Assembly: GCA_021204025.1 (NCBI GenBank)
Contig: JAJQAC010000040.1
Coordinates: 1-60,079 of the forward strand
DNA length: 60,079 nt
Source of the DNA: Clostridiales bacterium
GTDB taxonomy: Bacteria > Bacillota > Clostridia > Lachnospirales > Lachnospiraceae
Direction: 5' to 3'
The position numbers were made by a program, and so were the translations under genes. Within the stretch, counting starts at the first letter, position 1, and each line of letters starts with the position of its first letter. This document shows, in pieces, positions 29,675-37,579 of this stretch. The notes beneath the pieces were generated by a model, which did not search any database, had not been told where the DNA came from, and worked only from the letters and a program-made list of their open reading frames with translations.

Positions 29675-31814
29675 GGGCTTCTCCTTTTCTGGAAATCCGG
29701 CAGCGGGTAGAGGATCGGAATGCCGGGAATCCGGAGTAGGGATCCAGGCGGTCCTGATGGATCAGATTGCCGTAGTTTGCTTCCCGATAGCCGTGATAGA
29801 GGCTGACCATTCCCCGTGGGATCCTTCTGGAAATCAGGGCAGTTACCGTGATCGAACCGTTAGCGGTGGAGAGCTCAAACAGATCGCCCTCCGCAATGCC
29901 ATGTGCCGCGGCGTCCTCCGGATGGATTTCCGCACTTGCCTTTGGCCGCAGGGTTCGCAGCCAGGAGACGTCATGCAGACGGGAGTGCAGCGCGTTCGGA
30001 AGGCGCCCTCCTTCGGTCAGAAACATCGGATAAAGCGTTTCATCCTCACCCTCGTAGGGAGCGCGGTAGGTCGGGAGCGGATCCAGTCCCCATTCCGGAT
30101 GGGAGGCAATCAGTTCGGATTTCAGTTCGAATTTTCCCGTGGGTGTATTCAGGCCGCGGCTGATGGTAGCGTATTCCTCATGGGGATGGAATTCCGGCAC
30201 TTTCAGGGGAGTATCCGCCTCCTGCAGCTGCTCGACCGAATAGGAAATCGGTGAGAGTATGTAATTCAGGCAGGCCCGGTAGCCGGCCTTCAGAAGCGGA
30301 TCATTGAGGTTCATATAACGCGCCAGGTCGCACATGATGTCGGTGTCCGGCCGGGATTCGTAAAGCGGAGGAATCACCGGTTTGGTGTAATAGGCATAGC
30401 CGCCCGGATAGGATTTGAATTCCTCCCGCTCGAAGGAGCTGCATGCCGGAAGTACGATGTCCGCGTATTTTGCGGTGTCGGTCATGAACAGATCTACATC
30501 TACGAAAAATTCGAGCTCCTCCAGCGCTTTTTTCATGTGCTGGTCGCTGCCCGGAAACATGCGGAAGTTCATGCCGAACGCCAGAAGCGCCTTGATGGGG
30601 TAGGGAGTTCCCTGCCGGATCTGACGTGCCAGGTCCATGGTCTGGGCCTCCTTTTCCAGTTCATTCCAGAGGGGGAAGCGTTGCGCGCCTACGGCCGCCG
30701 CCATGGAGGATTTGCGTGCCTCCCTGACAAATTTGTGCTCCCAGGTGTGATAGCCGGAGGACTGGTGGGTGTAAGTGAAGGGCGCCGGAGTCTGGCCGCC
30801 CTTCCGGTCGTAATTTCCGGTGATCGCGCTCAGCGCCATGATTGCGCGGTAATTCTGCATGCCGTTGGCATGATGTCCCAGCGGCGCGGAGCTTTCCCGG
30901 ATGCTCATCGGCCCGTATTCATGAATCATCTGCGCAGCCTGTTTTACTTTCTCGCAGGGAACGCCGGTGAGCGCTTCTATATTGCCCGCGTGGAAGCCCT
31001 TGCAGTATTCGGCGTACTCCTCAAAGCCATGCACATACTTTTCAATATATTCGTAATCCACCCAGCCGTTGGTAATCAGTTCGTTCGCGATGGCCAGCGC
31101 CAGCGCGCCGTCGGTGCCGGGGCGGGGCTGCAAAAAAAGGTCTGCGATTTTTTCCACGGTCTGGGTGTACATGGTGTCCACAATGATAAACTTTACGCCC
31201 TGCTTTTTCAGACGTTCGGTGTTGCGTGCGCTCAGATAGCCGGTGTAATAGGGATTATGTGCCCATCCGAGGAACAGGCGGGAATTGCGCATGTCCGGAC
31301 GTGCGGGCAGGGCGGTAGCTGTTTCCCATGCCATCAGGCCGGAGGTGAAGCAGGTGCTGGACTCCGTCCCGTAGTTTGGGGAACCGAAGGAGTAGCACAG
31401 GCGCTGCAGAATCGGCCGGTACCATTTGCTGTAGCCGGAAAAGAAGAATACAGACTGGGCGCCGAAGGACTGTTTGTAGCCCAGCAGCTTTTCGGAGATG
31501 GTCTGGTAAGCCTCCTCCCAGCTGATCGGTTCAAACGATCCGCTTCCCCTGGGGCCTGTCCGTTTCAGCGGGGTACGGACGCGATCCTCGCGATAGATAT
31601 ATTGACGGTTGGAAGCGCCCTTGGTGCAGAGAAGTCCGCGGTTCAGAGGATGGTTTTTGTTGCCTTCGATTTTGATAACCACGCCGTCCTTTACGTAGGC
31701 GTCAATGCCGCAGTGCGAACCGGGGGAGCAGATATCGCAGAGCGTATGGCGTATCTCAATGCCGGTTTCCGGGCAGGGGATTTTTGCTTTCAGAAGCTCT
31801 TCTTTAGTTGCCAT
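29667..31814 (-). CDS. Molybdopterin oxidoreductase catalytic subunit (DMSO reductase family)
   Basis: A 715-residue catalytic subunit. An N-terminal 4Fe-4S site is formed by C26, C29, C35 and C63, then come the molybdopterin domains and a C-terminal dinucleotide-binding domain. C155, in ESSTCFTSG, is at the position expected for the metal ligand, suggesting a Cys-ligated Mo or W. There is no twin-arginine signal, so unlike most family members with a DmsB-type partner it should be cytoplasmic. The substrate is unknown. Start ATG 31814 follows GGAGGGCG and overlaps the flavoprotein gene by 11 bases. Confidence 0.9.
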   Translation of the reverse strand: MATKEELLKAKIPCPETGIEIRHTLCDICSPGSHCGIDAYVKDGVVIKIEGNKNHPLNRGLLCTKGASNRQYIYREDRVRTPLKRTGPRGSGSFEPISWEEAYQTISEKLLGYKQSFGAQSVFFFSGYSKWYRPILQRLCYSFGSPNYGTESSTCFTSGLMAWETATALPARPDMRNSRLFLGWAHNPYYTGYLSARNTERLKKQGVKFIIVDTMYTQTVEKIADLFLQPRPGTDGALALAIANELITNGWVDYEYIEKYVHGFEEYAEYCKGFHAGNIEALTGVPCEKVKQAAQMIHEYGPMSIRESSAPLGHHANGMQNYRAIMALSAITGNYDRKGGQTPAPFTYTHQSSGYHTWEHKFVREARKSSMAAAVGAQRFPLWNELEKEAQTMDLARQIRQGTPYPIKALLAFGMNFRMFPGSDQHMKKALEELEFFVDVDLFMTDTAKYADIVLPACSSFEREEFKSYPGGYAYYTKPVIPPLYESRPDTDIMCDLARYMNLNDPLLKAGYRACLNYILSPISYSVEQLQEADTPLKVPEFHPHEEYATISRGLNTPTGKFELKSELIASHPEWGLDPLPTYRAPYEGEDETLYPMFLTEGGRLPNALHSRLHDVSWLRTLRPKASAEIHPEDAAAHGIAEGDLFELSTANGSITVTALISRRIPRGMVSLYHGYREANYGNLIHQDRLDPYSGFPAFRSSTRCRISRKGEAHE

Positions 31815-33081
31815 GACGCCCTCCTTCCAGCTGAAGAATGAATTCTTCGCTTAAGCCTTCTTGTTTCAGGATCCCGCGTTGCATATCCGCGATGGGATGA
31901 TACTGGTTCTGAATGATGCCGAGTATATGATTTTTCAGGATTCCGCTGATGCGGTAGCTGCCGAGAATATTAATTCCGGCGAGCCGGCCGTCGCTGCGGA
32001 CCGCTTCGATCCACAGATCCCTTTCCTTATTTTCAAAGGACAGTTTTTCACCCTGAATCCGGTTGTCGCCGAAGCCGATGAAATCCATGCCGAAAAAGTG
32101 CGTGATATTATGTAAAATGTTGCCGGAGAAGCTTTGTCTGCTTCCACACATGTTTGCTCCGGCGGTGTAGCCCTGATAGGCCGCGTTCGCCCAAAGCCCG
32201 ATGATCTGTGGCTGTCCGTTCTGCAGGTTGCAGCCCTCGCAGCAGTCGCCTGCCGCGTAAATCCCCGGCGCGCTGGTTGCCATGGACGGATCTACGGTGA
32301 TGCCGCGTCCTACGGCAAGGCCGGCCTGGACGGCCAGATCGGTGTTTGCCCGGGTACCAATGCACAGCCCCACAAGATCGGCCGGAAGCAGGGTGCCGTC
32401 AGAACATTCCACGATCGTTTCGGTTTCGGTGCCTTTGCGGATGGCTTTCAGTCCGGCGCTGAATTTCAGGGAGACGCCCTGTGCGCTCAGGCTTTTTTCA
32501 ATCCGGTGAGCAGTGTCCGCATAGGCCGCCAGCGGGAAAATATGGGGCGCCATGTCCGCCAGGGTAGTGGGAATGCCGTTGTTGTGCAGGACCTCCACGA
32601 CCTTGATGCCGGCCATGGAAGCGCCGACTACGACTGCGCGGGTGATGTCGCCATGTTCCAGGCGCCGTTTCAGATCCCTCGCGTTGTCCAGAGTACGCAT
32701 GGAAATGCAGGCTTCGGGACACTCGTTGGTGATGGGCGGAGTGAAGGAACGCGCTCCGGTTGCCAGGACAATGCCGTCGTAGCGGCGCCGCGTGCCGTCC
32801 TCGAGGGTGATTTCACGGTCAGCGGCGTTTAAACCGGTGACTCTTGTATTGGAGAAGACGTTCGCCTTGAAGGTAAACGCGATGTCCTCTGAATTGCCGA
32901 ACGGAAACATCCCCTCATAGCGGAGACGATTTGAGGCATAGTAGGTGGTCAGCATCGGGTTGTAGGGAGGATCCGGATGCTCAGAATAAATATCAATGGT
33001 GGATTCGGTATCGGCGTCGCGGATTGCGGTCAGCGCGTGATAGCCTGCGCAGCCGAAGCCGATGATTGCATAAGCTGCCAT
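31804..33081 (-). CDS. NAD(P)/FAD-dependent oxidoreductase
   Basis: A 425-residue pyridine nucleotide-disulphide-type flavoprotein: an N-terminal FAD motif (AYAIIGFGCAGYHAL), a central NAD(P) motif (AVVVGASMAGIKVVEVL), then GIYAAGDCCEG. It resembles the NADH-binding part of NirB-type and rubredoxin reductases. With the ferredoxin and the molybdenum subunit downstream it would make a soluble NAD(P)H-linked complex. Start 33081 follows GAGAGGAG. Confidence 0.88.
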   Translation of the reverse strand: MAAYAIIGFGCAGYHALTAIRDADTESTIDIYSEHPDPPYNPMLTTYYASNRLRYEGMFPFGNSEDIAFTFKANVFSNTRVTGLNAADREITLEDGTRRRYDGIVLATGARSFTPPITNECPEACISMRTLDNARDLKRRLEHGDITRAVVVGASMAGIKVVEVLHNNGIPTTLADMAPHIFPLAAYADTAHRIEKSLSAQGVSLKFSAGLKAIRKGTETETIVECSDGTLLPADLVGLCIGTRANTDLAVQAGLAVGRGITVDPSMATSAPGIYAAGDCCEGCNLQNGQPQIIGLWANAAYQGYTAGANMCGSRQSFSGNILHNITHFFGMDFIGFGDNRIQGEKLSFENKERDLWIEAVRSDGRLAGINILGSYRISGILKNHILGIIQNQYHPIADMQRGILKQEGLSEEFILQLEGGRHGN

Positions 33082-33099
33082 GGGAATACTCCTCTCTGC

Positions 33100-34326
33100 T
33101 TATTTCTGAAAATGGGAACGGTGCATTCCCGCCAGGTGATCCAGCGCCTGGTTCAGCACATCCCGGTGACATCCGATATTCATTCGCATATAGCCTTCGC
33201 CTCCGGAACCGAAATGGCTGCCGCCGTTGAAGCCCAGATGCCAGGTATGGATCAGCTCGTTCTCCAGTTCCTCATCCGTCAGTCCATACGCACGGAAATC
33301 CAGCCACATCAGGAAGGTTCCTTCCGGCTTCGATACGGCGATGGAAGGAGCCTCCGAGGAAAGTCGGTTGAGCACGAGACGGACATTGTCCTCCAGATAG
33401 GCGATCTGAGCGTCCAGCCACGGTGCGCCGGATGTGTAGGCGGCGATGGAAGCCTCGATCGCCAGTACACTGGGATTGATCAGCCATGCGCTGCGCAGCC
33501 GGGTGCCGATCTGGGCGTTCGCCTGCGGATCCGGGATCACCATGCTGGAAATGCCGAGACCGGAAAGGTTGAAGGTCTTTCCAGGAGCGATGCAGCTGAT
33601 CGCACGCGAATGCCCTTCCGGGATCGCCAAAACCGAGGTATAGCGGCTGCCGAACAGTTCGATGTCGCAGTGAATCTCATCGGACACCAGCCAGACCTGA
33701 TACTGCACACACAGCTTTACCAGGCGTATGATCTCCTCCCTGCTCCACACACGTCCGACCGGATTGTGCGGGTTGCAGAAAATCATCATTTTCACACCCT
33801 CCCGGAACGCCTGCTCCAGACCGTCAAAGTCTATGAGATAGGTGTGGTTTTCGCAGAGCAGAGGATTTTCCACTACGGTACGGCCGGTGCCGCGGATCAC
33901 GGCCTGGAAGGGATCGTAAACCGGGGGCTGAATCAGGATCGGATCGCCGGGCTCTGTCAGGGCCTGTATGGCATAGCTGATGGAGGTGACGACGCCGCCG
34001 CAGCAGCGAATCCATTCTTTTTCCAGAGAAACGCCGTGCCGTGTGGAAAACCAGTCCATGATGCTGGTGAAATAGCGGCTGTCGGGAAAGCTGTAGCCGA
34101 AAATGGGGTGCTCCATGCGTCTGGAGATGGCCTCAACCACCTCCGGGGGGCACGCGAAATCCGTGTCCGCGATCCAGAGAGGAAGAATGTCCTCTTCCTT
34201 GAATTTTCCCCTGCGGCGGTCCCATTTGATGTAGTTGGTGCCAATCCGGCTGATCGGGGTGTGAGAGAAAAGGTCAGGAGGATTGTGAAATGAAAGACAA
34301 ACTTGACAAACTGATGATCCGGGCAT
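33100..34326 (-). CDS. MalY/PatB-type aminotransferase (C-S lyase), 5' end anomalous
   Basis: A PLP fold type I protein of the MalY/PatB family: PHNPVGRVWSREE, the PLP lysine in APGKTFNLSG, and SDEIHCDIELFG. Such enzymes split cystathionine or other cysteine conjugates to pyruvate, ammonia and a thiol. The only in-frame start, ATG 34326, has no ribosome site and adds about 17 residues unlike the family (similarity begins near DLFSHTPISRIGTNYIKWD). It also lies inside the opposite-strand permease gene. The native start was probably removed at a joint near 34.28 kb. Otherwise it heads the five-gene - operon (18 bases to the next gene). Confidence 0.8.
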   Translation of the reverse strand: MPGSSVCQVCLSFHNPPDLFSHTPISRIGTNYIKWDRRRGKFKEEDILPLWIADTDFACPPEVVEAISRRMEHPIFGYSFPDSRYFTSIMDWFSTRHGVSLEKEWIRCCGGVVTSISYAIQALTEPGDPILIQPPVYDPFQAVIRGTGRTVVENPLLCENHTYLIDFDGLEQAFREGVKMMIFCNPHNPVGRVWSREEIIRLVKLCVQYQVWLVSDEIHCDIELFGSRYTSVLAIPEGHSRAISCIAPGKTFNLSGLGISSMVIPDPQANAQIGTRLRSAWLINPSVLAIEASIAAYTSGAPWLDAQIAYLEDNVRLVLNRLSSEAPSIAVSKPEGTFLMWLDFRAYGLTDEELENELIHTWHLGFNGGSHFGSGGEGYMRMNIGCHRDVLNQALDHLAGMHRSHFQK

Positions 34327-35723
34327 TTGCTAAACCGTTGTACCGGATTGCGCTTGTCCTGCTTGGACTTCCCACGTTTGTGGTCGCGTTCCTGGCATAT
34401 ATGTCCCGGAAAGGCCAGGAGGATGCCGGACATCAGGCCATCGTGGAGACTGCCAGGAAGGAGGCGGAGGAAGATGGGAGCCTGAACCGGATACGGGAAA
34501 ACGCCGGGATGTATCTCACGAATAAATATCATCATTTCAATAAGGATACGGACAGCGCTGAGTTCAAAAAGGAACTGGAGCAGCAGATCCGGAAGGACGA
34601 AGAGGCGGAGATCGCAGAGAGAACGAACCAGATTTATCAGAGAGACGGCCTGAAAAAGCGCCCGACCTTTATTGAATTCCTGTGCGGCTGCCTGAATAAT
34701 CAGGGGCTGCTGGTACTTTCGGTTATCACCTCGCTGCCCATGTATGTGTTGCTGCTGATTTCGGCAAACCCGTACAGCCGGTACATATTTGAACGACTGA
34801 TCATGATGATCTTCGTGGCTTTCGGTGTGGTATTCGTCGTATTTACGATTCTGCATTTTGCTTCCTCGGATCCGGCGGTAAACGTCCTGGGCGAGACAGC
34901 GACCGCGCAGCAGATCGCGGACTTCAATCGTGTGTACGGGCTGGATCAGCCGTATATCATTCAGCTGCTCCAGAACTTTAAGAACCTTGCTACATTCAAT
35001 CTGGGAAATTCCTACTCAGGCAACGAGGACGTAATGGCGGCCATTCTGAGAAAATTCCCGGTAACTCTGGAAATGAGCGTTTACGCGTTCCTGATCGCGG
35101 TGGTGATTTCCATCCCGATCGGTATCCTGACGGCGGTAAAACCGAATACCGCGTTTGATTATGTTTTCATGTTTATCGCGTTGGTGGGTCTGTCGCTTCC
35201 GGCGTTCTGGTTTGGTATGCTTCTGATTCTGACCTTCTCCATCAACAATCATATCCTTCCGGCGTCCTATGTGGAAGGAAATAAGCTGTCGCTGCTCATG
35301 CCCGCGATTGTGTCCGGTACGCATCTGGCCGCGAGCCTGGCGCGGAATACCAGATCCGCGCTGCTGGAGGTGCTGGGACAGGATTACATTGTCACCGCGA
35401 AGGCGAAGGGTCTGAGCAATGTGCGTGTGATTGCCAAACATGCGCTTGGCAACGCCCTGATTCCCATCGTAACCGTGGCCGGACTGCAGTTCGGCGGCAG
35501 CCTGGGCGGCTCGGCGGTTATCGAGAAGGTATTCAACGTAAAGGGTATCGGAAGTTATGTCGTGGATAAACAGTTCCTCCCGGATATTCCGGCTATTTTA
35601 GGCGGCGTGGTCTATGTGTCCATCATCATCAGTCTTGTAAACCTGGCAGTGGATCTGATTTATGTGTATCTGGATCCCCGCATCAAGTCGAGACTGAAGA
35701 GCCCAAGGAGGAAAAAACTATGA
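34290..35723 (+). CDS. DppB-type peptide ABC permease with N-terminal extension
   Basis: A 477-residue permease. Residues about 163-477 are a normal DppB/OppB inner-membrane domain (FASSDPAVNVLGE, GLDQPYIIQ, the EAA-type loop near DYIVTAKAKGLS). The first 160 residues are extra: a membrane helix at about 18-38, a charged cytoplasmic coiled stretch (42-128) rich in E, K and R, and a second helix at about 139-158. AGGAGG (34275-34280) gives a good start at 34290. It overlaps the next gene by 4 bases. A second permease and the ATPases are not in the window. Confidence 0.85.
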   Translation: MKDKLDKLMIRAFAKPLYRIALVLLGLPTFVVAFLAYMSRKGQEDAGHQAIVETARKEAEEDGSLNRIRENAGMYLTNKYHHFNKDTDSAEFKKELEQQIRKDEEAEIAERTNQIYQRDGLKKRPTFIEFLCGCLNNQGLLVLSVITSLPMYVLLLISANPYSRYIFERLIMMIFVAFGVVFVVFTILHFASSDPAVNVLGETATAQQIADFNRVYGLDQPYIIQLLQNFKNLATFNLGNSYSGNEDVMAAILRKFPVTLEMSVYAFLIAVVISIPIGILTAVKPNTAFDYVFMFIALVGLSLPAFWFGMLLILTFSINNHILPASYVEGNKLSLLMPAIVSGTHLAASLARNTRSALLEVLGQDYIVTAKAKGLSNVRVIAKHALGNALIPIVTVAGLQFGGSLGGSAVIEKVFNVKGIGSYVVDKQFLPDIPAILGGVVYVSIIISLVNLAVDLIYVYLDPRIKSRLKSPRRKKL

Positions 35724-37564
35724 AGAAAAGAAGATTGGCAGCGTTGGCTCTGTGCGTGTCGGCAGCAGCGTCCATGACCGCATGCAATGTCCAGACCAAA
35801 AGCGATATGACCAGTGCGGCCGCCGCTGAAAATCAGGCATCTGCGGAAGCGGATCCCAACGCGGATGTGGAAATCGGCGAAGTAAACTTAAAGCTGCTGT
35901 ACAACAGCAGTGATGAGAGCATAGCAAACGTTATCCGCGATGAGCTGACAAAGGCCGGTATCACCGTGGAGATGAGCGCGGCATCAGACGGCGCTGCCTT
36001 CCGTGAGCAGGAGGGCAACGGCAACTTTGATATTGCTGTGTCCAGCTGGGCGAACCCGGTAGGAACTCCGGACTACGGCTGCCGCGGCATCTGGGAGTCT
36101 GTCGGCGACAGCAATCTGACCGGCATCAATGACGAAAAGCTGGATGAGCTGATCAATCAGGCGGCTGCGGAAACTGCGGACGTTTACGTAGAGACCTATG
36201 GAGAAGCAGAGAGATATGTGGTCGAGGAACAGGTTTACATGACTCCGCTGTATATTTCGATGACCGGACGTGCCAGCAGCAATATCCTGAACCAGGACAC
36301 CATCACCAATAACCAGAGATGGGAAAAGCTGGATTATGCAGACGAATCTCTGCGTGATACCCGCACCCTGGTTCTGACCCAGACCGGTTCCACCATCACC
36401 ACCTGGGATCCGATCCGTGCGGACGATCAGAGTTCCGGTTACGCTCTGGATGAGATGTACGTACATCTGCTGACCCTGCAGCCGGACTGGTCTGTGAGCA
36501 CAGATTCCTCTCTTTCCTATAATTACGCGGTGTCGGATGACAACAGCTCCTATTATTTTATCCTGAGAGACGATTGCGGCTTCGCGAGAATCGATGCGGA
36601 CGGCAACGTATATGACTCCGGTGTAAAGGTAGCGGCAGAGGATGTTGTTTATTCCCTGAACCGTGCGAAGGATCCGGATTCTACCGCAATGCACAAGACC
36701 TACAGCATGTACACCAACCTGGATACCGTTGAGATCGTGACCGACATCGAGGAGCTCGATAGCGTTAAGACCGCGGGAGGTACGAGTGTGCGTGAGGTTC
36801 TGGAAGCGGACATCACCCCGATTGAGACCCTGGCGGCAACCAGAGATGAGGTTGACAACGCGGCCGGCAGCTATCAGGTAGTGCGCTGCAATACGACCGT
36901 TCCCTATCCGCAGATTCTGAACTGCCTGACCTTCCATGGCGCGGGCATTGTGGACAGCGAGTGGGTTGAGGCTATGAACGAAGGCGTGGATTACTCCACT
37001 TATGACGCGACAAAGGATAAGCTGTACGGAGATTCCGTTACCACCGTTGAGGGAGCAACCTATGACAATCAGCTGTCTCTGAGCGGAAACTATGTGCTGA
37101 CCTCCATGAATGACTATCAGATGAACTTTGTGGCGAACCCGTATCTGCGCACCAACGATCCGGACTGTACGAAGATCAAGATCCTGACCGATAGATTTAT
37201 TGCTGATACGGATACTGCGCTTTCTGCTCTGAGAAGCGGAGAGGTGGATCTGCCTTACAGCATTCCGTCCACTAAATATGATGTGGTGGAACAGGATGAG
37301 AATCTGAACCTGACAAAGTTCCCTGGTATCCGCGCTTACATGCTGGCTTTCAATATGCATGGCAATTCGATTGTTTCAGATTCTGTTGATCTGAGAAAGG
37401 CGGTTGCATCCGCGATCAAATACGAGGACATCAGCGCTGTACTGGCAGGCAACACCATCGAGTGCTACAGCCCGCTGAGTACCTGTCTGGACGCCGGAAA
37501 CAAGCTGTCCTATCAGGCAGGAGACACCGAGAAATATCTGAGAGCTTATTTCGCGAATAAATAA
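35720..37564 (+). CDS. Circularly permuted family 5 solute-binding lipoprotein
   Basis: A 614-residue lipoprotein: signal with lipobox SMTAC (C22), then an A/E/S-rich linker to about 50. Residues 51-205 match what is normally the C-terminal third of OppA/DppA-type proteins (VNLKLLYNSSDESIA, then NFDIAVSSW, then VYMTPLYIS). Residues 213-340 match the normal N-terminal part (TLVLTQTGSTITTWDP, then EDVVYSLNRAKDPDS), and 370-614 the middle, ending at SYQAGDTEKYLRAYFANK, just where the normal protein would run into the LLYNSSDE segment. Old N and C termini are thus joined and new ends opened. The ligand is presumably a peptide. It is coupled to the permease (ATGA overlap). Confidence 0.85.
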   Translation: MKKRRLAALALCVSAAASMTACNVQTKSDMTSAAAAENQASAEADPNADVEIGEVNLKLLYNSSDESIANVIRDELTKAGITVEMSAASDGAAFREQEGNGNFDIAVSSWANPVGTPDYGCRGIWESVGDSNLTGINDEKLDELINQAAAETADVYVETYGEAERYVVEEQVYMTPLYISMTGRASSNILNQDTITNNQRWEKLDYADESLRDTRTLVLTQTGSTITTWDPIRADDQSSGYALDEMYVHLLTLQPDWSVSTDSSLSYNYAVSDDNSSYYFILRDDCGFARIDADGNVYDSGVKVAAEDVVYSLNRAKDPDSTAMHKTYSMYTNLDTVEIVTDIEELDSVKTAGGTSVREVLEADITPIETLAATRDEVDNAAGSYQVVRCNTTVPYPQILNCLTFHGAGIVDSEWVEAMNEGVDYSTYDATKDKLYGDSVTTVEGATYDNQLSLSGNYVLTSMNDYQMNFVANPYLRTNDPDCTKIKILTDRFIADTDTALSALRSGEVDLPYSIPSTKYDVVEQDENLNLTKFPGIRAYMLAFNMHGNSIVSDSVDLRKAVASAIKYEDISAVLAGNTIECYSPLSTCLDAGNKLSYQAGDTEKYLRAYFANK

Positions 37565-37579
37565 AAAGGAAGCATTGGT

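Noticed and set aside
30537-31841. 434-codon open frame on + opposite the molybdopterin oxidoreductase
   Set aside because: Antisense to a clear family protein, no ribosome site and low-complexity Gly/Ala/Arg composition; a by-product of GC-rich third positions. The same holds for long antisense frames at 28024-29196, 32977-34293, 35984-37360, 9077-10231 and 26933-27940.
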